DNA of 64,000 nt, from positions 97,001 through 161,000 of the forward strand of contig NZ_JAASQN010000006.1 in assembly GCF_011762125.1 (NCBI RefSeq). Direction: 5' to 3'. Each line of letters begins with the position of its first letter. The stretch's first letter is position 1. The stretch comes from Sphingopyxis panaciterrae (lineage in GTDB: Bacteria; Pseudomonadota; Alphaproteobacteria; Sphingomonadales; Sphingomonadaceae). The position numbers and the translations under genes are program-made. This document shows positions 8,236 through 17,525 of the stretch, one piece after another. Below the pieces are notes generated by a model that did not search any database, was not told where the DNA came from, and saw only the letters and a list, made by a program, of their open reading frames with translations.

Positions 8236-9462
8236 ATGACCACCCGCTCCCCGCTCGCGCCCGCAACCTTCCCCGCCCTTCCCGACATCGCCGGGGTGAC
8301 GCGCCGCGTCGCGCGCGCGCGCTACAAGAATTGGGACCGCTGCGACCTGACCTATATCGAGCTGGCGCCGGGCACCACGGTCGCCGGCGTCTTCACGCGC
8401 AATGTCTGCTGTTCGTCCGAAGTCGAACTCGGCCGCGCCCAGGTGAAGGGCGGCGTCGGCCGCGCGCTGATCGTCAACGCCGGCAACAGCAACGCCTTCA
8501 CCGGCTATCGCGGGCGCGAGGCGGTCGAACAGATCATGGCGCAGGTCGCCGATCACCTCGGCTGCGATGCGAATGAGGTCTTCGTCAGTTCAACCGGCGT
8601 CATCGGCGTGCCACTGCCGAAAGACAAGGCGCGCGCCGGGGTCGATGCCGCGCTGACCGCCCCTCCCTGCTCGTGGGAAGCCGCCGCCGAGACCATCTGC
8701 ACCACCGACACCTTTGCCAAGGGTTCCGCGGCGAGCGCGATCGTCGGCGGACGTACCGTGCAAGTCGCCGGGATCGTCAAGGGATCGGGGATGATCGCCC
8801 CCGACATGGCGACGATGCTCGGCTATATCTTCACCGACGCCGCGGTCGCGCCGGCGCTGTTACAGGAGATGCTGAGCGAAGCGACCGGCGGCAGCTTCAA
8901 CAGCATCACCGTCGACAGCGACACGTCGACCAGCGACACGGTGCTGCTCTTCGCAACGGGTCAGGCGGGCAATACGCCGTTGACGATCCGCGACGACCCC
9001 GGCGCCGACGCGCTTTACGCCGCGATCCGCGCCGTCGCGCTCGACCTTGCACAGCAGGTCGTGCGCGACGGCGAGGGCGCGTCGAAGTTCATCGAGGTGC
9101 AGGTATCGGGTGCGGTCAGCGACGACAGCGCCAAGTGCGTCGCGCTCGCCATCGCCAATTCACCGCTGGTGAAGACCGCCATCGCGGGCGAGGACGCGAA
9201 CTGGGGCCGCGTCGTGATGGCGGTGGGCAAGGCGGGCGAACCCGCCGACCGCGACCGGCTCGCGATCCGCTTCGGCGACCATTGGGTGGCGAAGGACGGG
9301 TTGCCCGTCGATGGTTATGACGAGGCGCCGGTCGCGGCACATCTGAAGGGCCTCGAAATCCGCGTCGGCGCCGACCTCGGCCTCGGCGAAGGCCATGCGA
9401 CGGTGTGGACGTGCGATCTGACCCATGGCTATATCAGCATCAACGCCGACTATCGCAGCTGA
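8236..9462 (+). CDS. argJ: Bifunctional glutamate N-acetyltransferase / amino-acid acetyltransferase ArgJ
   Basis: Transfers acetyl from N-acetylornithine to glutamate (and may use acetyl-CoA), closing the cyclic arginine pathway in the cytoplasm. 408 residues, the usual length. The precursor cleaves itself before a threonine in APDMATMLGYIFTDA, which is present intact, so alpha and beta chains can form. Other conserved parts are the NAGNSNAFTG loop, VSSTGVIGVPLP, VKGSGMIAPDMATM, TVDSDTSTSDT and, at the end, GYISINADYRS. The ATG at 8236 was chosen because the family starts with a short leader before the LPDIAGV segment, and upstream codons lie in the repeat/terminator. A strong hairpin follows the stop. 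Classical monocistronic argJ. Confidence 0.96.
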   Translation: MTTRSPLAPATFPALPDIAGVTRRVARARYKNWDRCDLTYIELAPGTTVAGVFTRNVCCSSEVELGRAQVKGGVGRALIVNAGNSNAFTGYRGREAVEQIMAQVADHLGCDANEVFVSSTGVIGVPLPKDKARAGVDAALTAPPCSWEAAAETICTTDTFAKGSAASAIVGGRTVQVAGIVKGSGMIAPDMATMLGYIFTDAAVAPALLQEMLSEATGGSFNSITVDSDTSTSDTVLLFATGQAGNTPLTIRDDPGADALYAAIRAVALDLAQQVVRDGEGASKFIEVQVSGAVSDDSAKCVALAIANSPLVKTAIAGEDANWGRVVMAVGKAGEPADRDRLAIRFGDHWVAKDGLPVDGYDEAPVAAHLKGLEIRVGADLGLGEGHATVWTCDLTHGYISINADYRS

Positions 9463-9471
9463 GCTTCCCAA

Positions 9472-9495
9472 AAACCGTCGCCCCCGCGACGGTTT
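9472..9495. terminator. Bidirectional intrinsic terminator between argJ and vapD
   Basis: AAACCGTCGC (9472-9481) and GCGACGGTTT (9486-9495) form a perfect 10-bp stem with a CCCC loop. On the minus strand it is followed by extra T residues (GGTTTTTGGG), so it is a good terminator for the vapD side; on the plus strand the T-tract is only three bases. Confidence 0.75.
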
Positions 9496-9524
9496 GTAGG
9501 TCGGAGCATCCCTAGCGAAGTTGA

Positions 9525-9809
9525 TTATCCCAGCGCAGGTCCAAGATCGTTATTCTCTTCGATCCGCAGCATGCGGATGTCGCGAACGGACGGTTGAAAC
9601 CAATCGAACTGGCGTTTCAATTCCTGCACCGCAAGCACGCAATCAACCGCGGTTACGGCTTCATTGCCGAAATAGGTCGAACCTTGCTGCCAATCGAAGC
9701 CCTTGATTTCCAGCACCCGCCGCACGTCGGCATAGGCGTTGCGCCACGAGCTGTTCGGATAGGTCTGTTCCAGCGTCGCGGTATCGAGATCGAAAACGAT
9801 CGCGTACAT
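9525..9809 (-). CDS. vapD: VapD-family protein (Cas2-like fold endoribonuclease family)
   Basis: 94 residues starting MYAIVFDLDTATLEQTYP, and containing NAYADVRRVLEIKGFDWQQG, a central AVDCVLAVQELKRQFDWF and PSVRDIRMLRIEENNDL. This order (MYAxxFDL, AYxDxRxxLExxGFxWxQGS, WFxxSVRDIRxxxxE) matches VapD proteins of Helicobacter and Haemophilus, which have a ferredoxin-like fold related to Cas2 and cleave RNA. The ATG at 9809 is preceded by GGGGGAGGAAG. No VapX-type antitoxin frame is visible next to it; the neighbours are argJ (convergent) and trxA (same strand, about 90 bases upstream). Local base composition is somewhat lower in GC than the flanking genes, suggesting acquisition. Role in this cell is unknown; toxin or persistence factor are possibilities. 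Confidence 0.85.
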   Translation of the reverse strand: MYAIVFDLDTATLEQTYPNSSWRNAYADVRRVLEIKGFDWQQGSTYFGNEAVTAVDCVLAVQELKRQFDWFQPSVRDIRMLRIEENNDLGPALG

Positions 9810-9898
9810 GCTTCCTCCCCCTCCCGCACGACGCGGGCCAAATCGATTATGTCCGATTGGCACGTTCATGGGACGGAGAAGTAGCCGTTATGGCGCAA

Positions 9899-10222
9899 TT
9901 AGACCAGCACGCTTTCAAGCCAGCCTTTGAGCGCGCTTTTCGGCGCTGCGCCGACCTTGGTGTCGGCGATCTCGCCATTTTTGAACAGGATCATCGTCGG
10001 GATGCCGCGCACACCATATTTGGCGGGGGCGTTCGGATGATCATCGATGTTGAGCTTGGCGATGACAACCTTGCCGCCGAGTTCGTCCGAAATTTCCTCG
10101 AGCGCCGGGCCGATCTGCTTGCACGGACCGCACCATTCGGCCCAGAAATCGACGAGCACGGGGGTGTCGCTGTCGAGGACATCGGCCTGGAAGCTGTCGT
10201 CGCTGATCGCTTTGGTACCCAT
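9899..10222 (-). CDS. trxA: Thioredoxin
   Basis: A 107-residue classical cytoplasmic thioredoxin, the general protein disulfide reductase fed by thioredoxin reductase. The active site is WAEWCGPCK, with the structural cis-proline in RGIPTMILF and the buried aspartate in VDFWAEW. Start ATG 10222 has AGGAG eight bases upstream. It follows addA on the same strand with a 34-base gap and may share its transcript; the addB-addA-trxA order is common in related alphaproteobacteria as I recall it. Confidence 0.97.
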   Translation of the reverse strand: MGTKAISDDSFQADVLDSDTPVLVDFWAEWCGPCKQIGPALEEISDELGGKVVIAKLNIDDHPNAPAKYGVRGIPTMILFKNGEIADTKVGAAPKSALKGWLESVLV

Positions 10223-10256
10223 AGTCTTGAACTCCTGAATATCTGTTGCACCCAAG

Positions 10257-13200
10257 CTAAGGCGTCGGCGCGCCGGGCTCAAGGGTCGAACCCTGCAAAT
10301 TCGCCTTGGTTGCCGCCAAGCCCGGCTTGTGCGCGTCGAGCAGCGCATCGTCGAGGGTGATCAGCCGCGGCGCGGCGGTATAGAGCAGGGCGGCCGTGAC
10401 GCGCTTCCTGGGGAAAATCACCCGCAGCGCATCGCGATAGGCGGCCATCTGGCGCAGATAGGCGGGCGCGACATCGGCCGCCTGCGCCGGAACATGCCGC
10501 CCGGTCTTGTAATCGATCACCGTCACCGCATCGCCCGCAACGAGCAGCCGGTCGACGATCCCCGCGACGACCAAGCCGTCGACGACCGCCGACAGCGGCA
10601 CTTCGGCGAGCGATCCGGGACCGAAGAGTGCGGTGTGCGCGGGATCGGCGAGCACGCCAAGCACCTCGTCCGCCATCGCGCCGCGAGCCGTTTCGGCGAG
10701 ATCCGGCGCCTGCGTGCCGAGCCAGCGCAGCGCCGCGTCGCGGCGCCGGTCGGGCGCGACCGGGGGCAGCCGTTCGAACAGCGCGTGGAGCAGCAGGCCG
10801 CGCGTTACTGCCGCGGCGCGCGCCGTCCCTTGCGGCGCCACCGCGACATCGTCCTCGCCGAGCGCCGAGGGGGCGAGCGGGCGTGGCGGCCGCGCTTCCT
10901 CGGGCGCCGGCCGGTGCGCCCAGCCGGGCAGGACCAGCGGTGGCGGCGCGGCCTTCGCGGCCTTTTCGCGTTTCGCCCATTTGCCGGCATTGGCGCGGTG
11001 GACACGGCGGCGGCCCCAATGCGGGCCCGCCTCTTCCCAATCGCTTCCCATATCCGCCAGCACACCCTCAACCGCCGCGTGCCAGCTCGCTTCGGGGATC
11101 GTCCGGTCGGGCTTTTTCGTCGTCCCCGCGACGACCAATATTTCCTCGGCGCGCGTCATCGCGACATAGAATAGCCGCCAATGCTCCTCCGACGCCGCCT
11201 CGGCGGCTTTCCGGTGCGCGTCGGCGAGCGCGCCATGCCGTTCGTCGCCCGGCACCGCGAAGACCGGCAATTTTTCCCAGCCCGCGACGTCGACGGTGAA
11301 CGGCCGGTGCCCGATGCCGGGGTCGTCGGTGGCGTCGGCGAGGATGACGATCGGCGCCTGCAACCCCTTCGACCCGTGCACCGTCATCACCCGCACCACG
11401 TCGCTGCGCGCCTCGGTCTGGCGCTTGATGTCGGCGCCGCTGCCTTGGGTCGCGGTCAGGAAGCCGAGCAGCGACACTGTCTCGCGCTGTTCGAAAGCCA
11501 GCGCCTGGCTGAGCAATTCGTCGATCGGATCGCGCGCCTCGCGGCCCAGCCGCGCGTAGAGCTTGCGCCGCCCGTCGATCGGGCCCGACAGCACGCTTTC
11601 GAGAAAACGGAACGGCGTGGTGAAATCGGCCATGCCGAGCAGGTGGCGCAGTGCCGCCATCGACGCGGCGGGAACATCGCCCTCGGTGGCGCGCAAATGC
11701 TCCCACAGCGCCGCGCGGCCGCGCTTGTGCGCGCGCGCATAAAGCTCGTCCTGCGTCCAGCCAATCAGCGGCGACACGAGCAGCGAGGCAAGGTTGAGGT
11801 TATCGAGCGGCTGGACGGCAAAGCGCATCGCCGCGATCAGGTCCTGCACCCCCAGCGGCTGGGTCAGCGCGAAACGGTCGACGCCCGCGACCGGCACGTG
11901 CAGCGCCTGCAAGCGCGCGACGATCCGCGCCGCGAGATCGCGGCGGCGGCGGACGAGGATCATGATATCGCCGGGCGAAACGGGGCGTCCATCCTTGCCG
12001 TGCGCGATCCAGTCCTGAACCTCGCCCGCAATCGCGCGCGCCAGCCGCATGCTCGCGGGGTCGGAGGCAGGGGTGCCGATGTCGCCGCCGCCCTCTTCGT
12101 CGCCCGTCTCCTCGGCCTCGGCGTCGAGCGCCTTGCCGACCGGGAGCGGCGACCACAGCTCGACCTGGCCGGCGTGCGCGCCGCGGAACGGCCGGTGCGG
12201 CGGTTCGCTGCCTTCAAGGCCCATGGCTTCCGTCCCGCCCGCGGCGAGCCATTTGTCGGCGACAGCAAGCACCGCCGGGGTCGAGCGATAATTGGAAACG
12301 AGATCGACGTTCTGGAATTCCTGCCCGGATCGCTCACCCAGCAAATGGAACAGTTCCCGCGCTTTCACGAAGGCCTTGGGCTCGGTACCCTGGAAACCGA
12401 AGATCGCCTGCTTGCGATCACCGACGGTGAACAGCGTGCGGACGCGATCTTCCTTCGCGCCGACGCCGGCAAAAAATTCCTCGGCGAGCGACAGCACAAT
12501 GCCCCATTGGCGCATATTCGTATCCTGCGCCTCGTCGACGAGGATATGGTCGGTGCGCTGGTCGAGCTTGAAACGCACCCATTCGCCAAAGCTGCTGATC
12601 CGCAGCAGGGTCCCGGCGAGCGTGATCAGATCGTCGAAATCGGCGAGCCCGGCGTCGCGCTTGGCGAGCGCATAGGCCTCGGCAAAGCGGCTGCCGAGCT
12701 CCCACGCCGCGGCCAGATCGTCAGCGACACGCATCGCCGTCGCGGTGCCGAGCAATGCCTGCGCCGCGTCGACGATGCGCACCGCGCTGTCGACGCAATC
12801 GGTCATCCGCCCCTTGTCGCCCGCGAAATCGGCGCGCAGCTCGCCCTTGCCGGTCAGGAAACAGCCGGTAAGTTCGCGCAGCATCGCGGCGCGCCCCGCC
12901 GGATCGGCGATCAGCCAGCCGACCATCACATCCGCACAGGCGAGCCCGGTCTTGGTTCCCCAGTCGGCGCCGCTCGTCGCCACCGCGCGGATATCGGCAT
13001 CGGCAATCGCACCCGCCGCGATCGCCTCCGCAATCCACGCATCGGGATCGCCGCCCGGCAGCTCGAACGCCGCGCGCAGGTCGTGCGCCGACGGCGGCAG
13101 CGTCGCGCGCGGCCCGCCGAACGCCGCGGCGCAGCTCGACAGGAAGGACAGCGCCGTATCCTGCCCCAGCCGCCGCGACAGCATCGCGGCGACATCGCGC

Positions 13201-13733
13201 AGCGCGGCGCCTTCCTCTCCCGCAGCACCGAGCAGTTCGCCAAGCACCCGCTGTTGCAGTGCCGCCGCCTCATCCTCCTCGATCGCGCGAAAGCCGGGCA
13301 GCAGCTTCGCCTCGAGCGGAAAGCTGGCGAGCAGGGTCTGGCAGAAGCTGTGGATCGTCTGGACGCGGATCGCGCCGCCGGGACTGTCGATCACCGTAGC
13401 GAACAGCGACCGCGCGCGTGCCATCAGCCCCGGCCGGTCCCATTGCAGGCCGAGCGCGTGGAGGTCGAGGCGGAGTTCGCCGTCGTCCATCCGCACCCAC
13501 GCCGCCAGCCGCTCGTGGATGCGATGCGCCATCTCGGCCGCACCCGCCTTGGTAAAGGTGATGCAGAGGATCGCTTCGGGCGACACGCCGTCGAGCATCA
13601 GCCGCAGCACGCGCGCCGACAGCACCTGCGTCTTGCCCGTCCCCGCCGACGCGCCCAGCCAGACATGGCTTTCGGGGTCGGCGGCGGCGCGCTGGCGCGC
13701 GTCGAGTTCGGCAAGACCGTTCGTTTTCGCCAT
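10257..13733 (-). CDS. addA: AddA, helicase-nuclease subunit of double-strand-break repair complex
   Basis: With AddB forms the alphaproteobacterial equivalent of RecBCD: unwinds and resects broken DNA ends until a Chi-like site, then loads RecA. 1158 residues. The N-terminus has a UvrD-type Walker A ([12 protein letters not shown], about residue 30), then [11 protein letters not shown], a Walker [33 protein letters not shown] and [13 protein letters not shown] helicase motifs, with a final YVAMTRAEE motif. The C-terminus carries a PD-(D/E)XK nuclease with [11 protein letters not shown]. Start ATG 13733 overlaps the addB stop as TGATG, so translation is coupled. The longer upstream start is unnecessary. 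Confidence 0.96.
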   Translation of the reverse strand: MAKTNGLAELDARQRAAADPESHVWLGASAGTGKTQVLSARVLRLMLDGVSPEAILCITFTKAGAAEMAHRIHERLAAWVRMDDGELRLDLHALGLQWDRPGLMARARSLFATVIDSPGGAIRVQTIHSFCQTLLASFPLEAKLLPGFRAIEEDEAAALQQRVLGELLGAAGEEGAALRDVAAMLSRRLGQDTALSFLSSCAAAFGGPRATLPPSAHDLRAAFELPGGDPDAWIAEAIAAGAIADADIRAVATSGADWGTKTGLACADVMVGWLIADPAGRAAMLRELTGCFLTGKGELRADFAGDKGRMTDCVDSAVRIVDAAQALLGTATAMRVADDLAAAWELGSRFAEAYALAKRDAGLADFDDLITLAGTLLRISSFGEWVRFKLDQRTDHILVDEAQDTNMRQWGIVLSLAEEFFAGVGAKEDRVRTLFTVGDRKQAIFGFQGTEPKAFVKARELFHLLGERSGQEFQNVDLVSNYRSTPAVLAVADKWLAAGGTEAMGLEGSEPPHRPFRGAHAGQVELWSPLPVGKALDAEAEETGDEEGGGDIGTPASDPASMRLARAIAGEVQDWIAHGKDGRPVSPGDIMILVRRRRDLAARIVARLQALHVPVAGVDRFALTQPLGVQDLIAAMRFAVQPLDNLNLASLLVSPLIGWTQDELYARAHKRGRAALWEHLRATEGDVPAASMAALRHLLGMADFTTPFRFLESVLSGPIDGRRKLYARLGREARDPIDELLSQALAFEQRETVSLLGFLTATQGSGADIKRQTEARSDVVRVMTVHGSKGLQAPIVILADATDDPGIGHRPFTVDVAGWEKLPVFAVPGDERHGALADAHRKAAEAASEEHWRLFYVAMTRAEEILVVAGTTKKPDRTIPEASWHAAVEGVLADMGSDWEEAGPHWGRRRVHRANAGKWAKREKAAKAAPPPLVLPGWAHRPAPEEARPPRPLAPSALGEDDVAVAPQGTARAAAVTRGLLLHALFERLPPVAPDRRRDAALRWLGTQAPDLAETARGAMADEVLGVLADPAHTALFGPGSLAEVPLSAVVDGLVVAGIVDRLLVAGDAVTVIDYKTGRHVPAQAADVAPAYLRQMAAYRDALRVIFPRKRVTAALLYTAAPRLITLDDALLDAHKPGLAATKANLQGSTLEPGAPTP

Positions 13734-16711
13734 CAGTCGGCCTCGCCCCGCCCGAACCATTCGTCGCGGCGCATCAACTGGTCATAATCGCCATAGCCGC
13801 CCGCCTCGCCAGGAACGAACGGCGCTTCGCCGAACAGATAGAGCGCCGCGAGTTCGGCAAGCGCATCACCGGCATGGTCGATCGCCGCCTCGGCGCTTTT
13901 GAGGTCGCTCCGCGAGCCATAGGTGCTCGATATCTTGCCCGCCCCGCCGGCGCGGCGATCGGGGCGCAGGCTCCAATATTCGAGCGCGCCGACCGGTGCC
14001 GCGGCGATATCCTTCATCCCGCCTTCGCGCGCGATCAGCCCGAGCAGGCCGAGCTGGTTGTCGAGCCTGGCAAACGCCGCCTTCGCGCTCGGCGCGCCGC
14101 CCGATTTATAATCGACGATCGCCAGCCCGCCGTCGGCGTCACGGTCGATGCGGTCGGCCTTGCCGTAAAGCGTCACGCCATCGATGACGATCTCGCCCGA
14201 TGCCTCGACCGCGATCGGCGCGCGGCCTTCGGCATTCCAGACCTGCGCCGCCGCCCAGCGCAGCGCGGGCTCGATCCGCGGCAGCCAGAAGGCGCGCGCG
14301 ATGGCGTCGAGCGCCGGGTCGTCGCTGAGCGCGGCCAGTTCGGCCTCGAACCCCTCGCGCGTCGCGCCGCCGCGCACCCAATCCTCGAACAATTTGTGGA
14401 CGCGCGTCCCGCGCCAGCGCGGATCGGGCGCGGCGCTCAGCGGATCGAGCGCCGACAGCCCGAGCAGGCGATCGGCGTAGAAAGCGAAGGGATCGCGCGC
14501 GAGCTTGTCGACCCCGGTGACGCTGATCCGGCGCGGCCGGTCGTCCGCCGGCGGCCGCGGCGCAGGTTTGCCCGCCGGCTTCGGGTCGCCGGGCGGCATG
14601 TCGAGCATCGCCGCGAGCCGGGTCAGCGGCACCCCGCCGGGCGCCGGTTCGCGCAGGTCGCCCGCCAGCGCTGACAGCCGCAGCCAGAAACGCGACGCGA
14701 CCGCGGGGTCGCCGCCGCTTCGCTCGGCCCGCGTCACGACAATCTCCCGCGCGCCGAGCGCTCCCGCGAAATCATGCGCCGCCATCCCCTGTTGCCGTTC
14801 GGGCGCCGGAAGGCCGAGCAGGCGGCGGATACCCGGCGCCAGCCACGGATCGGGCTGCGTTGCGGCGGGCCAGCGCCCCTCGTCGAGCCCGCCCAATATC
14901 ATCAGGTCGGCGCGCTGCAGCCGCGCCTCGAGCAGCCCCCAGATGAACAGCCGCGGATGCCCGCCATAGGGCGGCCGCACGCTCGCCTGCGCGAGCAATT
15001 GCCCGAGCATCGCCGGAAACTCGGCCGGATCGACGCGCGCCGGGCCGTCACCGCGCGCCAGCGCCCATTGGTCGAACAGTTCGGCGAGCATCCGCCCCGC
15101 CGGCCCCGCCCACACGGCCTCGCCCGCCAGCGCCTCAAGCGCGGCCTGCAAGGCGGCGAGCAGCGCCGCGGGCGGCACTGGCCCCGCGGCGAACGGCGCC
15201 AGCGCCGCGCCCAATCGCGTCGAGACCTCCTCCCACCACGGCTGCAACTGCGCCGCCAGCCCATGGCCGCGCGTCTTGGGATCGCCCGCGCGCATCGCGA
15301 TGCGCGTCGTCACCCCGTCCCATCCGGGCGTCAGCCCGGGCTCGCGCAGGACCAGGTCGAGCCGCCGCACCTGGTCGAGCCACGCGCTCCGCTCGCCACC
15401 CTTGCGCACCAGCGGATGGCCGAGCAGCGATATCAGCGCGACGGGATCGAAATTGGCAGCAAGTTCGGCCAGCAGCAACAGCAAGGCCCCCGGCGGCGTC
15501 CGCGACAGGGGCTGCCCGGCGCTGTCGTCAACCGCGATCCCCCAGCGCGCCAGCGCCGCCGCGACGCGCTCGGCCAGCCCGCGATCGGGGGTCACCAGCG
15601 CCGCAGTGCGTCCGGGCGTTTCGATCGCCTCGCGCATCAGCAACGCGATCCCCTGCGCCTCCTGCCCGTCGTCGGCAAAGACCGCGCCCGAAATCCCGGT
15701 GGTTGCCGCCGACACATCGCCCGCCGCCTGCCACTGCGCCGTATGTTCGGCAGGCGCGAAGAGTAAAGAGAGGAAGGGCGTGCGCGCCACCGGCCCGTCG
15801 AACTCGGACACCGCGTCCCATTCGAGCAGTTCGTCGCGGCCGGCCCCCATGCGATCGAGCAACAGCTTCAGATGATATTGCGGATGCGTCTCCAGCGGGC
15901 GCGATGCATTATCGGGATCAGGCCGAGTGGGGCCGAGCGTCTCCCATTCATCCGCAGTCATGACGCAGTCGACGCCCGGCAGCACGACCATGCCGCGCTC
16001 CATATCGGCAACAGCGCGCAGCAGCCGCGCGATCGCCGCGGCCGCGGTCGTGATCCCCGCCGCGACGACGAAACGCGCCGGCGGCGCGGCGCGCCATGCG
16101 GCCGCCACCCGCGCGAGCAGGCGGTTGCGGCGTTCGGCGCGGTCGATGCGGCCCGTCCGCGCCAGCACCGCCGGCCAATGATCGACGAGCAGCCGCAGCC
16201 GCCCGAGCGACGCCTGCCAATGGCCGGCGAAGGCACCAAGGTCGAGATCGACGAGCGCCGACACGCTGACTTCCTCATAATGCAGCTGGTCGATCACCCG
16301 CGCGAGCCCGTCAGCAAGCTGGAACGCCGCGGCGCCCGCGATCGGCATTTCGCCCGCCGGGGTGTGCCGCTCGATCAGGTCGGCCAGCAACAGGCGGCGA
16401 TGCAGCGTATCGATCGCCGGCGGGATCGGTTCGGCCTCATCGATCGCATCGAGCGCCAGCGCGACATTTTCATCGAGATCGGCATCGCCGATCACCGCGA
16501 GCCGGGGCATCAGCAGCCCCGCGCCGCCCGCGCGCACGAACGCCGCCTGCACCGCGCTGCGCGCGCGGTTGCTCGGCAGCAGGATCAGCCCCTCGGCCAG
16601 CCCCAGCGCGCCATCGGCATATTGTGCGATAATCCCGGCGGCGAGCGCATCGGCAAAGGCCCGGTGGACCGGGATCGAAGTGACGGTGGGTTTGGCGTCA
16701 GCCATTGGCAT
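13733..16711 (-). CDS. addB: AddB, partner nuclease/helicase-like subunit
   Basis: 992 residues. Second subunit of the AddAB break-repair machine; the alphaproteobacterial type has an inactivated helicase-like part and an active C-terminal nuclease. Visible are the degenerate N-terminal ILLPSNRARSAVQAAF in place of a Walker A, LILGGLDEGRWPAATQPDPWL, and a C-terminal ISVTGVDKLARDPFAFYADR followed by the nuclease motif IVDYKSGGAPS. Cysteines for the iron-sulfur cluster found in Firmicute AddB are not evident. Start is ATG 16711 or 16705; no clear ribosome site is seen for either, and a 26-bp perfect inverted repeat lies directly upstream, so the exact start is uncertain. Confidence 0.93.
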   Translation of the reverse strand: MPMADAKPTVTSIPVHRAFADALAAGIIAQYADGALGLAEGLILLPSNRARSAVQAAFVRAGGAGLLMPRLAVIGDADLDENVALALDAIDEAEPIPPAIDTLHRRLLLADLIERHTPAGEMPIAGAAAFQLADGLARVIDQLHYEEVSVSALVDLDLGAFAGHWQASLGRLRLLVDHWPAVLARTGRIDRAERRNRLLARVAAAWRAAPPARFVVAAGITTAAAAIARLLRAVADMERGMVVLPGVDCVMTADEWETLGPTRPDPDNASRPLETHPQYHLKLLLDRMGAGRDELLEWDAVSEFDGPVARTPFLSLLFAPAEHTAQWQAAGDVSAATTGISGAVFADDGQEAQGIALLMREAIETPGRTAALVTPDRGLAERVAAALARWGIAVDDSAGQPLSRTPPGALLLLLAELAANFDPVALISLLGHPLVRKGGERSAWLDQVRRLDLVLREPGLTPGWDGVTTRIAMRAGDPKTRGHGLAAQLQPWWEEVSTRLGAALAPFAAGPVPPAALLAALQAALEALAGEAVWAGPAGRMLAELFDQWALARGDGPARVDPAEFPAMLGQLLAQASVRPPYGGHPRLFIWGLLEARLQRADLMILGGLDEGRWPAATQPDPWLAPGIRRLLGLPAPERQQGMAAHDFAGALGAREIVVTRAERSGGDPAVASRFWLRLSALAGDLREPAPGGVPLTRLAAMLDMPPGDPKPAGKPAPRPPADDRPRRISVTGVDKLARDPFAFYADRLLGLSALDPLSAAPDPRWRGTRVHKLFEDWVRGGATREGFEAELAALSDDPALDAIARAFWLPRIEPALRWAAAQVWNAEGRAPIAVEASGEIVIDGVTLYGKADRIDRDADGGLAIVDYKSGGAPSAKAAFARLDNQLGLLGLIAREGGMKDIAAAPVGALEYWSLRPDRRAGGAGKISSTYGSRSDLKSAEAAIDHAGDALAELAALYLFGEAPFVPGEAGGYGDYDQLMRRDEWFGRGEAD

Positions 16712-16718
16712 CAAACTG

Positions 16719-16794
16719 CGTCATTGCGAGCGCAGCGAAGCAATCCAGCGCGGGATACGCAACCCTGAATTGCTTCGCTGCGCTCGCAATGACG
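16719..16794. repeat. Perfect 26-bp inverted repeat between murU and addB
   Basis: The arm at 16719-16744 starts CGTCATTGCGAGCGCAGCG and its exact reverse complement occupies 16769-16794, separated by 24 bases. This is a known type of mobile extragenic repeat (sequence beginning ATTGCGAGCG). In the addB direction it falls in the leader, right before the start codon, and would fold into a strong hairpin in the mRNA. Confidence 0.85.
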
Positions 16795-16805
16795 AACAAG
16801 CGGGA

Positions 16806-17525
16806 TCAAACCTCGCTCAACGCCGCTTCGGTCGGTGCGATGCTCGCCGGAGTGCCGACGTCGAACCACTGGCCCATATGCGACAATCCGAACAATCGCC
16901 CCGCCGCGATCGCGCGGTCCCACAATATGTTGGTCGAAAACGCCCCCGCGGGCGCGCCGTCGAGCAGGCGCGGCGAGATAAGCTGGATGCCGGTGTAGAC
17001 GAAGGGGGCGACATGCCCGGACTTGCGCCGCGACAGCCGGCCCGCGGGATCCATGTGAAAATCGCCGCGCCCGCCATGTCCCGCCGCGCTCGCCTGGCGG
17101 ATCACCAGCAGCAGCGCGTCCATGCGCGCGCCGTCCCAGTGGCGCGCGAGATGGCGGATGCTGTCCTGCGGCCCGTCGGTCCAGATATTGTCGCTGTTGA
17201 CGATCAGGATCGGGTCGCCGCGCAGCTGCGGCAACGCCTTGACCATCCCGCCGCCGGTTTCGAGCAATTGGGCGCGCTCGTCCGAAATCGCGATGCTGAA
17301 CGGCCGTTTCTGCGCCGCGAGATGCGCTTCCAGCGCGTCGGCGAGATAGTGGACGTTGACGACGACATGGGGGATGCCCGCCGCCGCGATCCGGTCGAGG
17401 CTGTGGTCGATCAGCGCCTTGCCCGCGACGCGCACCAGCGGCTTCGGCCGGGTGGCGGTCAGCGGCCGCATCCGCTTGCCGATCCCCGCCGCCATCACCA
17501 TCGCGCTTTCGATTTTCGCTGTCAC
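16806..17525 (-). CDS. murU: N-acetylmuramate 1-phosphate uridylyltransferase (MurU-like)
   Basis: 239 residues of the nucleotidyltransferase superfamily. The nucleotide-binding signature is VMAAGIGKRMRPLTATRPKP, followed by LIDHSLDRIAAAGI, ETGGGMVKALP, a metal-binding NSDNIW, and the product-side QWFDVGTP motif. It directly follows the anomeric-sugar kinase gene with a four-base GTGA overlap, so the start is GTG 17525. The pair makes UDP-MurNAc from recycled MurNAc, a bypass of de novo UDP-sugar synthesis that confers fosfomycin tolerance in Pseudomonas. Function is inferred from the context plus family; glucose-1-phosphate-type nucleotidyltransferases share the same motifs. Confidence 0.9.
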   Translation of the reverse strand: MTAKIESAMVMAAGIGKRMRPLTATRPKPLVRVAGKALIDHSLDRIAAAGIPHVVVNVHYLADALEAHLAAQKRPFSIAISDERAQLLETGGGMVKALPQLRGDPILIVNSDNIWTDGPQDSIRHLARHWDGARMDALLLVIRQASAAGHGGRGDFHMDPAGRLSRRKSGHVAPFVYTGIQLISPRLLDGAPAGAFSTNILWDRAIAAGRLFGLSHMGQWFDVGTPASIAPTEAALSEV

